From contig NC_092799.1 in the NCBI RefSeq assembly GCF_918797505.1, positions 12,424,295 through 12,488,294 of the forward strand: 64,000 nucleotides of DNA, given 5' to 3'. The notes beneath the pieces were generated by a model that did not search any database, had not been told where the DNA came from, and saw only the letters and a list, made by a program, of their open reading frames with translations. Shown piece by piece: positions 11,510 to 24,500 of this stretch. A program made the position numbers and the translations under genes. The stretch comes from Bemisia tabaci. Its lineage: Eukaryota; Arthropoda; Insecta; Hemiptera; Aleyrodidae. The first letter of the stretch is position 1; every line of letters begins with the position of its first letter.

Positions 11510-12530
11510 TTATAGATGTCGGAACTGACGGCCACAGGTGGACCGAAAGCACGCGTCCGATCGGACGAGCTAATCGATCGGACGCGAGCCGGAGCAGTGG
11601 GTATCGGAGCGCGCACGCGACCATCGCGTCGTCATGACGTGAACGTCAACGTGGACGTCGAGGCGTCGAGCGTAACCTTCGCGGGGAAGCGGCGCGGCAA
11701 GTTCAGTGTCAGCCGGCCACGCCGCGCCGCCGACTCGAAATACCCGGCCCGGCCCGCGTCGGAGCGGACGACGCGACATTACTCGTTCGCCAAATGCGAG
11801 CGGACATTCGCGAACGGGACGCCGACACGCCGGGATCTCCGCCACCGGCATGTGCCGCGACATCCACCTCCGTCCACGAATTTCGGTCCCCAGCTCGCGG
11901 ATAAGTCCGACTGCTTCGCGGATAAGTCCGGCTGCTTCGCGGATAAGTCTGCCCACTTCGCGCCGTCTCCTCGTGTCCAAGTTCCGGAATCAGTCGTGTC
12001 GGTGCTTTCCGTCGTCCAGCAGGTTCCTGCTTCGCGGATAAGTCCGGTTGCCTCGCGGATAAGTCCGGCTACTTCGCGGATAAGTCTGCCCACTTCGCGC
12101 CGTCTCCTCATGTCCAAGTTCCGGAATCAGTCGTGTCGGTGCGTTCCGTCGTCCAGCAGTTTCCAGTTTCGCGGATAAGTCCGGCTGCTTCGCGGATAAG
12201 TCCAGCTGCTTCTCGGATAAGTCCAGCTGCTTCTCGGATAAGTTCGGCTGATTCGCGGATAAGTGTGCCCACTCCGCGCCGTCTCCTCGACGTCCAAGAT
12301 CCGGAATCAGTCGTGTCGGCGCGTTCCGTCGTCCAGCAGGTTCCTGCTTTGCGGATAAGTCCGGCTGCTTCGCGGATGATTCCCGCTGCTTCGCGGATAA
12401 GTCCGGCTGCCTCGCGGATAAGTGTGCCCACTTCGCGCCGTCTCCTCAACATCCAAGTTCCGGAATCAGTCGTGTCGGTGCGTCCAGTCGTCCGGTTGGT
12501 TCGCGTGAACCCCCGAGATTTCGAATGTCA
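11510..12530. repeat. G+C-rich, CpG-rich tandem-repeat island
   Basis: The composition rises sharply against AT-rich flanks. 11510-11870 is non-repetitive and CpG-dense. From about 11890 a unit of about 21 bp (CTGCTTCGCGGATAAGTCCGG) is repeated within a higher-order unit that includes CGCCGTCTCCTC and CCGGAATCAGTCGTGTCGG. The CGCCGTCTCC block recurs at 11961, 12098, 12277 and 12436, so the long period varies (137, 179, 159 bp) by whole numbers of the short unit. Open frames on both strands follow from the repeat phase. I cannot tell whether any part is transcribed. Confidence 0.85.
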
Positions 12531-14289
12531 GTCGTGAAGCTGGGAAGCTCTGTCTTTGGAATTAGTGTTCCGACATTTTAAAGTATTTTTGGAAATTAAA
12601 ACGGAGAAAAATAAATGAAGGTGTGATTGTGTGTGTGATCGTCCAATGGATCGTATTTGATGCATCAAACAGGCGTTCTATCACTGAAATTGTACAGTGG
12701 AAAAACAAGGATGAAAAAACGGGAAACAAGGCTAAAAATACACAATTAATGAAACCCGAGACGTTTCGACTCAAAACTGAGTCATTTTCAGTCGGAAACT
12801 ACATATTTAAAAAAACTGACGATAAAAAAACTGATTGTGAGCCCTACATGGTGGTGGCCGGGATCTGAATAGCTCCGGCTAATCCGGGTGATAGATGAAA
12901 TTGTATAGATATCGCTTGGTTTGACGTATACCTAAACATGTAGCTTCAAAAGTCAATTGAGTTCTCTGTGGGGACGGGTTTTTGTGATTGATTTTTTGTT
13001 TTTATGAGCACTGCATCGCAATTAAAAGTGAAATTCTTATTTTCTCTTTTTCAGCTCTTCTAATTTAAAGTACAAAATTTTTGTTAAAGGTTATATGTTC
13101 TGTTGTTTTGGACCAAACGATACATTGAACCACTATCGAATACGATTCATGGAAAAGGGACCTTAGTCCACAAAAACTCATATTTGGGTTAGCCTGGGCA
13201 TAGGGATAGTTGTACTGTCATGATCAGTCTTAAGGGCCGTTCATGAAATACGAGACACCATGGTCCGGGTTTGAGCCTTCGTTACGTAGGGAAAGGGCCA
13301 CGGCGGCGTTATGCATCGCTTAACGCTATACTTTTTTACAACTTTTTATTGATTTAAGCAATTTTTGTTTATGCTCCTTTCTCTTTGAATTGCATCATTA
13401 GAAATTGATCCAGACCACTGGGACCATTATCAGAAATATATTTTAAAAAAAGTATCATAACGTATTTCTATATGTTGACACTAGCCCTCACCACCTGTGA
13501 GTCAAGTAATCTTAAACAGTCTTTTAATGAATTTTCCCCAATGTACGCAAGTGGACGTAGATGGGTGGAGCAAAATCATGCGGAGACTCAAGCGATTTTA
13601 GTTGGTTACATCTTATTCAAATAATATGTAACAGAAATTCCGCAATGCAAAACTAAGGGAAAGAGCTTGCTCGCTTCACTATTGACATATCACTTCGTAT
13701 ATATTTATACTCCATTTTTCTATTATCCAGCGTCCAAAGCCAAAATAACCTCTAAAAAATTAATGTAGTGTGACATCAGTAAAACAAGAGAGTAATGTCA
13801 AGCTGAACTCCAGGTGATGCCGGTAGAATCACTGTGAGGTCGGAAAATCAGGGAGTAGATATACACCAAAGTTTTTGGATCAAGTAACAGGATTTTCCGG
13901 TCTCAGAGACTGAATATCGGTCGAGAGAATCAAAGTTATATTGTTCGCCAGACCGAGAATCGTATTCTTCACAGAAGGGTGGTTTCGGTTAGCTGAATCC
14001 AGGCGTTTACACGACCGAAACCTTCGTTCATATCACTAGAGCATCCTCCATGGCGTATCGTCGCTTTGGCTGACAAAAGGACATAACTACACTTGGAGAT
14101 GAGCCCGAGAAAGCATTGAGTCATATGTATGGCATGGTCCATCGCGAAGTGTAGTTACGTTCTTATGTCGGGAGGGCGATGATATAAACCAAAATTGATG
14201 CTTTCGACCTATAAGAGTGTTTCTCCACGTGTTCTGATGTACTCGGAGAGCAAACTATTTCGTGGGGCGAAAATTTTGCTCAATCCTAA
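12531..14289. other. Stretch without a gene
   Basis: No coding region, RNA gene or bounded element recognised. Short remnants resembling other repeats (CGAATACGATTCATGG near 13137) occur. Confidence 0.35.
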
Positions 14290-14430
14290 TTGGACTACAT
14301 TTTGCAATTTGGAACTATAGATTCTAGCCCGGTTTAAAAACAACGTATGTGCCATTCGTTTCCCTATGCACATAAATGTCTTTCTAGGAGAGCAAGACTT
14401 TATAGTTCCGAACTGCAAAATGCAGTCCAA
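14290..14430. mobile_element. Short palindromic MITE, TTGGACTACATTTTGCA family, copy 1
   Basis: Ends TTGGACTACATTTTGCAATT and the inverse AACTGCAAAATGCAGTCCAA flank a body of about 100 bp with ATGCACATAA-type sequence. Further copies are at 20029-20283 (interrupted), 27832-27955 and 36277-36419. Confidence 0.75.
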
Positions 14431-14488
14431 TTGATGCACGGTAATGTGATATTGCTGGATACTTAAATATGTATTGGCGTTTCATATT

Positions 14489-14737
14489 CTGCCGTGCTAG
14501 GGGAAAACGCCGTATGAACCTTCAGGCGTTGCCAAATTTTTTTTCGTAAATCACAAATTTTTAAAATTTGTAACCATTTTCTTCCAATTTTTCAGATAAT
14601 TTTGTTCGCAATTTCATCCGAATTTCCTGAAAATTTCAAGGAAAAATATTCCTAGCTTTCCTCCAAAATAAACATTTTATCGAAGGTAATTTGGCAACTT
14701 TCGAATGTTCATACGGTGTTTATCCTTAGCACGGCAG
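14489..14737. mobile_element. CTGCCGTGCTAAGG MITE (249 bp), TATT duplication
   Basis: Starts CTGCCGTGCTAGGGGAAAAC and ends CCTTAGCACGGCAG. Flanked by the 4-bp direct repeat TATT (14485-14488 and 14738-14741). Confidence 0.9.
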
Positions 14738-15435
14738 TATTGTAACGTCTCTACATAAACGTCCGTGTCTTTCACTCCGCAACGTGCCTTCCTTCCTTCC
14801 AAACATTGAGAGAACTGAACTGAATGGCTGGTTTTTTTTTTGTTTTTTTACAGGGCTCTGATAAAATAAGTTTGTGGAAAACGCAACATTGTGAATGGTG
14901 TTATCTTACGCATTGATTGTGAAAGGAAGTTTTTCCCTCGTGATTCTTCTACACTGATCTAGCTACCGGAAACAGTTCAAAAGCTGATTTCATGAAAGAA
15001 CCTTTCAACTTAAAATTACCGAATACGTCTTTTCAAATTATAATATTTCTAAATATTTGCTGGCTGTGATATTTTTTGATCGATTTGGATCTGATAATTT
15101 TAGTTGAAAACTCGAGCAAAGTCCAAGAATCTTCGGATCTTAGCAACTCTTGATGTTTAATCCTATTTTTAAAAATCTGATGTGAATATTTATTTTACCG
15201 TTATCTATAATCAGAACCGTCCATTGATCATTCGTCATCAAACTAATGTGAGGATTGTGCGGTGGAGTAACCTGAATTCCGGTGTTGTATAAATTTGCTG
15301 CAAGTAGGGTACCATACCTTGCTGACTCTGTATTTTTGAGGAAGAATTAAGGAAAATTTCAAGAAGAATTCGGGAGGTTTTGAAAAATCTGCGAAATTAA
15401 AACCTGGAAGTTCAAAGAATCGATCAATACTCAGC

Positions 15436-15512
15436 ATGGAGAACAAGCGCTCGGACGAGTATACCGCCTTGAAACTCAAGAATTTTGACAACAATGTGCA
15501 AATTGTGAAGCA
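15436..15512 (+). CDS. Gene 1 exon 1 (start codon, N-terminal tail)
   Basis: ATG at 15436 opens MENKRSDEYTALKLKNF and ends CA|GTAAGT, a strong donor in phase 2. The tail shares a Y-x-A-L pattern with exon 1 of gene 2 (YAAL), which also ends in phase 2. No in-frame alternative start was seen nearer to exon 2. Confidence 0.65.
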
Positions 15513-18500
15513 GTAAGTATCATCAATATTTCATTTTGACCTTCAAAGAGTCTGTTTGCCATGCAGAGAAATATCGAGGCAAAATTATATACCATAACAT
15601 TTTTAAGAGTAACTGCAATTGAAGGATTAGGAACACAAGGTGCATGAGTACAGTTTTTTCTTAAGACAGACTTGTCTCATGTTAAATTTTTTTCAAGATA
15701 TTGGTACATTTTGGTGAAGATGTACATAATCGCATGGGGGAGGGGGTAGCTATAAATGGCATGAGCAATTGAGCATACACCACAAATTGGTGTATGGATT
15801 ACACGCATGTAAAATGAGGTTTCGGCAATGAAGTAAACCCTTTTTTGTAGATACTCATTTTTCACTTCATTAACGGCGGAGGAAGTCAATCTAATCTCTA
15901 TAAAAGTATCTCCGCGTCTGCCAGTAATAATAGTACGAAAAACTGAAGTCGAAAAGCTATGATACTAATGTCGATAATCAAAACAGTGAATGAAGGAGAG
16001 AGAGAGAAAATCCTCCACCCCGGCGCAATATTCAAGGGGTAGACGGTAGGGGGTGAAAGGCAGACTGACGTACGTACAATCCCTTCGATTTAGCGTGAAA
16101 AAAGGTCATTGAATAATCACGGAGACACACACGCATACTCACCCCAAAAATATCCCATTCAGTGCACGTAGTCGATATCTATAACGAAAAAGGTTTATTT
16201 TTAGCGATGAACCGTTTAAAACTAGCATTGAGTTTACAAAGTACACCGTACTAAAATATTCATTCTACTAGACGTCTACTGACCTTTTTTCTATTTTATC
16301 TTTCGCTCCTTATTCTTTTCCTCTCGAGTTTTCGGATGGGCAAGAAATGTTTAACCAAAGGTTTCTGCCTTAGAAAGAGCCTCGCCAAGTTTCGCCCCTT
16401 TTTTTTTATACCCGAGTTGGTCAACCGGACAGTGCTCAAATGAAAGCCTATGGTAAGGCAAACTTCCATGCAAAGTTTCAACTTGAAGTGACCCCTGGTT
16501 TAGGCTGTACAGCGTTGCCAATTTTCCAGTTTCATGTGCTAAAATCAAGGATATTGGACTATTAGTCCGGTGCATAAGTAGACTAGTACACCCAAGTTGG
16601 TCAACGAGACAGGGCTCAAACGAAAGCTTATGGTAAGGCAAACTTCTGGAAAAGTTTCAACTTGAAGTGAAACCTCGTTTAGGCTGTACAGCGTTGCCAA
16701 TTTTCCATTTTTATGCGCTAAACTCACGAAATACTGAATCGTCATGGTTCAACAGACTATTATACCCGAGTTGGTCAACGAGACAAGGCTCAAACGAAAG
16801 CTTATGGTAAGGCAAACTTCCGGGAAAAGTTTCAACTTGAAGTGAAACCTCGTTTAGGCTGTACAGCGTCGCCAATTTTCCATTTTTATGCGCTAAACTC
16901 ACGAAATACTGAATCATCATGGTTCAACAGACTATGTATACCCGAGTTGGTCAACGAGACAAGGCTCAAACGAAAGCTTATGGTAAGGCAAACTTCCGGG
17001 AAAAGTTTCAACTTGAAGTGAAACCTCGTTTAGGCTGTACAGCGTCGCCAATTTTCCATTTTTATGCGCTAAACTCACGAAATACTGAATCATTGCGTTC
17101 GGAATTCAATTTTCTCCGTCTGTAGCGTTCATTTACAATCGAGTCGTAATTTTTAGCCCAAACTCATTAAAGTTATAGCCCATGAAGGTACGTTTTCCCC
17201 CAAAAATCTCGGAAAAACCCTAATTTTATGTTAAAAAAATTAATAATAAATTGGCAACACTGCTTCGAAAAGTTTACGATGGCCCTTAGTTGCGCTTCTA
17301 TTCGATCTCAGGGTAGTATTCAGCTCGTAGACCGATGAACTAGTTTGTTTAATTATGATGCATTGGACTATTAGTCCCGAATTTCTTCATTTTGGCACAT
17401 AAAAATGGAAAATTGGCAACGCTGTACAGCCTAAACGAGGTTTCACTTCAAGTTGAAACTTTTCCCGGAAGTTTGCCTTACCATAAGCTTTCGTTTGAGC
17501 CTTGTCTCGTTGACCAACTCGGGTATAATAGTCGCTTGAACCATGACGATTCAGTATTTCGTGAGTTTAGCGCATAAAAATGGAAAATTGGCGACGCTGT
17601 ACAGCCTAAACGAGGTTTCACTTCAAGTTGAAACTTTTCCCGGAAGTTTGCCTTACCATAAGCTTTCGTTTGAGCCTTGTCTCGTTGACCAACTCGGGTA
17701 TAATAGTCTGTTGAACCATGACGATTCAGTATTTCGTGAGTTTAGCGCATAAAAATGGAAAATTGGCGACGCTGTACAGCCTAAACGAGGTTTCACTTCA
17801 AGTTGAAACTTTTCCCGGAAGTTTGCCTTACCATAAGCTTTCGTTTGAGCCTTGTCTCGTTGACCAACTCGGGTATAATAGTCTGCTTGAACCATGACGA
17901 TTCAGTATTTCGTGAGTTTAGCGCATAAAAATGGAAAATTGGCGACGCTGTACAGCCTAAACGAGGTTTCACTTCAAGTTGAAACTTTTCCCGGAAGTTT
18001 GCCTTACCATAAGCTTTCGTTTGAGCCTTGTCTCGTTGACCAACTCGGGTATAATAGTCTGTTGAACCATGACGATTCAGTATTTCGTGAGTTTAGCGCA
18101 TAAAAATGGAAAATTGGCGACGCTGTACAGCCTAAACGAGGTTTCACTTCAAGTTGAAACTTTTCCCAGAAGTTTGCCTTACCATAAGCTTTCGTTTGAG
18201 CCCTGTCTCGTTGACCAGCTTGGGTGTATTAGTCTACTTATGCACCGGACTAATAGTCCAATATCCTTGATTTTAGCACATGAAACTGGAAAATTGGCAA
18301 CGCTGTACAGCCTAAACCAGGGGTCACTTCAAGTTGAAACTTTGCATGGAAGTTTGCCTTACCATAGGCTTTCATTTGAGCACTGTACGGTTGACCAACT
18401 CAGGTATAAAAAAAGGGGCGAAAAAACACCACTTTTTGGCGAGGCTCTTTATTCCAACCCCAACTAAATCTCTAACTTTCAACTGACAAAATTCGCCATG

Positions 18501-21500
18501 TCATGCTTACAGCTTTGGCAGAAATGTACTTTTATCACTCAAATATACGAATAACTATCATAGGTAGATAGCAATTAAAGCCATTATCTCGCGACTTCGA
18601 TTGAAATCCCCGTTACTTGATAAAAATGTGTGAAAACGGAAGGCTACCACAACGAATTTCATCTTGCGTTTCATCAGACAGAACTTTCTCAGTTTGTTTT
18701 CATCGGGATCAAAAGCTCTATGACCTTTTGGCACGTCGCACAGTGCGGCCCTCCGTGGACAAAATACAAAATTGACGTCTCTAAATCTGAAAATTGTTTC
18801 TATGTTTGTCATTATATATATTTCTGACTCACAGTGATGGTTAATTTTCAAATTTTTCGCTCAAAACTACTTCAAATTTGGGTAGAAAGTGGGCAGGAAA
18901 TGGGTCGAGAATCACTGGTCTGTAAGAAATACACGGGGAAAAGACCTCAACTTCAAATGAAGATTTCTCACTTGAAACGCGAAATGCTCAAATTTTCTTA
19001 ATCCTCAGATATCCAACTTCAATTCCATCAAAAAAATCTTGCTACTTTTTGCGACTATCAGAGATATTTGAAGTCAAAGTTTGGGTGTTTCACGTTGTTT
19101 TTACAACGTTAACATAGGGCTGATTCGGGGTTGCCAACGTCAAATGAACTTTTCTTGCAAAATACGCAAAATATCCTGAGATATATGACATTTCCTTATT
19201 CCTCGAGTGTTTTACTTTGATATAGTGCCAAAGGGTTTTTCTATGTTGGTGCTACTATATATTCATTATTTGAAGTTAAGTGTCTCTTACCGATTTTTGT
19301 CCGCATTGTCCATAAGGATTCCGCACTGTGCGTCGTTTCAACACGGTGAAAACGCAACGGTGACCTCAACGTTAGTCTTTATTAAAAAATCACACATATT
19401 CACTCAATTACTCCCTCATTTTTATTCTGTCATCACTTAAAATATTCATTTCTCAACTCATCAGAGAAAATTTGAACATACAATCACACATTATCATAAT
19501 TAATCTTATCTTCCAAGCGTGCTTGTAGCTGCGGAAAAATTATCCTACTCTGAGAGCTGTAATTGACTACTGTGCGTGCATCGTGCATGCAGTTAAACTG
19601 CAATAATTGTGTGCTCAGTGCTTTTTCATTTAATTAATTTTAACATGGATTAATTTAGCATAGGCAAATACGTCCATTTTTGAACTTTGTTACGTCCAAG
19701 AAAGAGTGTAAGATACTCTTAGGCTCTAGTGTCGATTAGTAACACAGTTTTGAGTTTCTTTGAACTGAAGCCGATTTCAGGAGCTTGGAGGAAAAGGCAC
19801 ATAAGTGCGGTTTTTGCTATTTCGAAAAATACCATTTGAAGTTTCGAAATTACACGGATCCTTATGGCGGAGAGAAAGTTCAAACTGACTTTTTGATACT
19901 TAAAAATTGGACTTAAAGAGCGGATGTTTCACAGAATATGCATTAAGGCTAGTTTTACTCGAAATCATCAATAACTCATTTCTTTCAGAACCCGCACTTA
20001 TGCGCCTTGTCCTCTAAGCCCCTCATTTGGACTACATTTTACGAGAAGGACCTACTCTGTCTAGCTCATCCATAAAAGGATCCATCACAGTGGCGTGGCG
20101 TGCTTTGCGATGTATCGATTCATCTGCCATTTAAACGTATGGAACAAGATCGATGTACAGGATGTTCGCAACGAACACCTGAATGATCGATTCTTTACCA
20201 TAGCTTCAACTGAGGAAATATCGATAATCGATCATTCACGTCGAACCAGAAATAGTAGTTCCAAATTGCAAAATGCGGTCATTAACAATCCCATACTGAG
20301 AACGCCGGTTTATTTTCGTCCGTTTTTTGTTTCAGTGAGTTTCCAGACTCGGAATCTTCAGATACCGACCATAGGTTCCGCGATGGACTTTATCAGGTAC
20401 GGGAAACAAGTCTCTAGTTTCATGTCAAAGCCGTTTCCAGTTTAATATGCTAACATAGTCTGGTTTCAACATATAAGAGACTCATGGGGAAGTGAGCGAC
20501 TCCAAAGATTAAGATGCAGCCAACAATAGTTAAACGCTTCAGTACATTGTGTCAAAAATATTTTAGTATTGCATAAAAACTAAATTGGAGTTAGAAATCT
20601 TTTTGAGCGTTCACCACGATAATAGTGTACGGTCTTTCCCGTCGTTTTGCATCGGGTATGTTACTAATGTATCCATTGGTAAAGGACCGCACTGTTCCAT
20701 GGGAATCGGCAGCATTTTAATCAGTTTTGGTGGATTGAAGTTTGCAGATCATAAAACGTTATTTCGAGAAAAAATCACTCAAAATCCTTATTTACCATGT
20801 TCAGGTTACATTATTGCCTGATTATTCTGCAATTTTAAACCCTCCTCAGCACAAAAAGAAGTAAGGTAATTGGTAAACCACCCCCATCTTGTTCTTTGAG
20901 ACATTAGAGAGAATTCCTGTCAAAACGTGAAAATCCCCCTTTCCGACTAAGGTGTATCGATTCTGCTGAAATTTTGTCTACTTAAACTACGCTGCCGTGC
21001 TAGGGAAAAACCCCGTATGAACATTCGACAAGCAAATTTCCCTCGATAAAATGTGTATTTTTTAGGAAAGTTATCCATATTTTTCCTTTAAATTTTCAGA
21101 AGTTTTAGGTAAAATTTCAAACTAAATTATCTGAAAAATTGAGAGGAAAATATTCATAAATTTACCAGAAAATTCGTGGTATATCAAAGGAAATTTGGCA
21201 ACGCCTGAAGGTTCTTAGCACGGCAGTACGGACGCTTCCATTAAAAATTGAAACTTGTGAAGAAGTATATCAAGAGCCAAACTTGACAACAAGTCATACA
21301 ATTTTCCGTTTCTCCATCCATTCATTCCTGCGCGAGGTGGTTATCCTCTTTTCTTATTCTATCTTTCATTTTGAAACTTGCCCCCTACATTATCAACTTA
21401 GCCTAATAATTTTAAGGCTCGGTTTATCTTTTGCATGATCGCAATGAGTATGATGACATATCAATCGAACAATGAAAATAACCATTAATCATCCTTCTCT

Positions 21501-24500
21501 CATAATAATCACCGGGATGATTGTTCGCAAAAAAATTTGACATTCGTATTGCAAAGAGCCGTGTAAGGTGTGTCGTCGATTAGCATACTTCTCACAATGA
21601 ATGGAGTTTCGCGTAGTTACAGAGTTGCCTATCTGAAAAGAATTTTCCGACTTTCGTACAGTTTTTCTTTTTGTGAGCTCCAGAATCTGATTTTTTTCAC
21701 TCCCTTAAAATATTTTACCATAAATAAAATGAAATGGACGTGTTTATGCTAAAAGGAACTATGTGCATAAGGATTGTGTGAGACACTGTTCCTTTTAGCA
21801 TAAATACGTTCAAATAGTCCCACCGAGGAGCACTCTCGATGTTACTGATCTTTTGCTTATTAGGACGTATTTCTATCAAACGAAACTATTAGTGCATTAA
21901 GACATGATCCCTGAGACCCATAAGAATATGTGCATAACAGGGCTCACGTCATAATGCACATAGTTCCGTTCGATAGAAATACGTCCATTACATAATCCGA
22001 TTTGAGCTTATCTTCTCTCTTTCAACTACTGATATTTCAATGCATGGATACCCAAACGATTCATCACAATGCAAAATCAAATGATATGCAAAACTTGACG
22101 AACAATGGGAGACAATGAACCCCACTGGCAGCAATTTTGCTACGGAGAAGCCATTCTTCATTATTTGGAATATTAATGAAAAAGAATTTCCCTTTCATCA
22201 AAAAACCTTTACCCGAAGAGGACAGAAAGCTTCCAAAACAGATTCAACAAAAGTAGAAATTTGTGTTGTTCGTTTAAAAAATTCTTATGGAATTATTTAA
22301 GCGGATACTAATTCAAATAATTTTTAAGAGTGAAAACTTAATCCATCCAAAAAAAACAGATTTATGATATTTGTACGACAGGTCTCAAAGTCATCGAACA
22401 TATATACCTTTGAGTGAATGAAGAAAAAAAGAATCACCGAAATAACCATTGCCACACAAGTTTACCATTATTATAAAGTAAGTAACGATTTCAAACTCAA
22501 AATTGAGTAAATGACGCCAGAGCATATTCTACAAACAATTTGAAACGAAGATGCCCGATAATATGAAACTAAACTGGAGTCATTATTGTCTGAAGTTTGC
22601 GTCGGAAAACCCGTAATTTTGAGAAAACAAAATTCAAAGTGATGATTCGCCACGATCAGAGTACGAAACTGACAAATTTTGATGCGATTTCACTCCCTCA
22701 ATCGGCAATAAATTAAACCGCTTGTAATGAACTCGTAGGACACTGGACAGAGCCTTCGATTGAAATATGAAAATCCGATTTTTTTACTGGAAACTACATA
22801 AATCGCACTACTGAGTATTTTACGACCGAGCCGGACTCGAGGTTTCTTTCCAAATGGACAATCACAAATTGTCGTCCCTCTAACGTAAGAACGTATACCA
22901 GTATCCACATGACCCTGTTTTACATATACATACATGCTCTTTGGGGCTCATGCAAAAATCGAGATACGCCCATGCGTCAGGGGAACGACAAAATTACCAA
23001 TATCCGATTATACTCTCGCAACAGTCGCAACGCATTCGCGAACAAATGAGCTCAACTACACCCACGCGTTTGGATTTGGCAAGTTGCACGAGACCCGCAA
23101 CTCCCAGTGTTGCCAAAAGTACATAATAAATGCACGGATTTCGATGCGATAAAATATATTTATTTTTAGAGGAAGCGGCAACTGAGTTCGCCTAGCCTGC
23201 GCGACTCGTTAAAAGCAAAATTTATTGAATGGAGGTGTCTCTGCCTCGATTTTTACGAGCCGTATCGCTTGGGAAGTGCCCGAATCAAGACTGACCTGCC
23301 GAGCTTTGTGCTAAAGTTGGAGTCCTACCAAAAAGGTGTTTCGCATGCCTACAGCTCTGTCGCGTCGAGGAAAATCGTCACGAGAGCGTTATGAAGTTGT
23401 CAAATTCTCTCCGGTAAATTCTCGAGTTTCCAGAATGGTCAAAAATATTCTTTCCTGGAAATTTTTAGGCACAGTAGAATAAACTGGACGTATTTCTGTC
23501 AAACGGAACCAAGCGCCAATTTCAGTTCCTTTTGAGGAATTTAGAATGCCGGATGCGCGTTCTGTCAAAAGGAACTAAGCGCCATGGAAAAGCAATACAA
23601 GTATAGGACGGAATGAGCCCGACGCCCGGTTCCCCCGCCAATCCAAGCCCCCTTTTACCTTCCACCCCCTATGGCGCTTAGTTCCGTTTGACAGAAATAC
23701 GTCCAACTGATGGAAAAACTCTCTGAACATTTTTGGGAAAAGTTATTCCAAGTTTTTCAGGAAATTATTTTGTGTAGAAGGTGATTTCTGCCGTACTAAG
23801 GAAAAACGCCGTATGAACATTCGAGAGTTGCCAAATTTACTTCGATAAAATGTTTATTTTAGAGGCAACTTATGGATATTTTTCCTTGGAATTTTCAGGA
23901 ACTTTAGGCGAAATTGCAAACAAAATTATCTGAAAAATTGGACGCAAAATATTTATATGTTTCCAGGAAATTCGTATTTTATCAAAGGAAATTTGGCAAT
24001 GCCTGAAAGTTCATACGGCGTTCTTTCTTAGCATGGCAGATTTGGCAACGTTCTATTGTGCGAAAGTCGTTTTTCCATAGAGTGACAAAGCTGATGTACG
24101 CGCGTAGGTTGTGGAGTTGAAGAGAAGGTTACCTATCATGATTGAGACAGGTGGGTAGACCGGGTGTTAGATCAGCGATCCCCTCGTAGACTGCTACTCG
24201 CAGAGTCATTTGCATGTGTAGGGATTGAAACTGACAGCTTTTCAAATGAAGAAGACTAGTAATATGAGTTGCCACGTTCATACATACTGGGAATAGGAGT
24301 CGTTGGTCCTGGCCTGACGGTCATAATTTCGTAAAGTTGATTTTCACCTCAGTTTTATTCGAACTTGCACTAAAATTCTGAAAGTTCAAGCGGCCGATTA
24401 ACGAGGATCCAAATATACCAAGAAAGAAGGAATTAGACGTCTTTCAATCAGCATCAGATTAAAAGAGACGTCGCAGTGGTGTCCCATTATGAAAAGAAGG

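Larger units (their letters stand above)
15513..20335 (+). other. Gene 1 intron 1 contents
   Basis: 4.8 kb that holds the foldback-like element (16374-18450), a repeat-poor stretch with no gene (18451-20028), and a short palindromic MITE split by a second MITE (20029-20283) just 50 bp before exon 2. Confidence 0.6.

Noticed and set aside
11516..12537. Open frames up to 220 codons in the G+C-rich island
   Set aside because: Open frames exist on both strands because the CpG-rich repeats lack AT-rich stop codons. No domain or splice context supports a gene, though transcription cannot be excluded.
16374..18450. CRISPR-like regular repeats
   Set aside because: Units are directly adjacent, 176 bp long and mirrored in orientation, without short spacers, in a eukaryotic intron.
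16351..18467. Series of similar small proteins (69-132 codons)
   Set aside because: They are the same 176-bp foldback unit read on either strand. Identity among them reflects DNA repetition.
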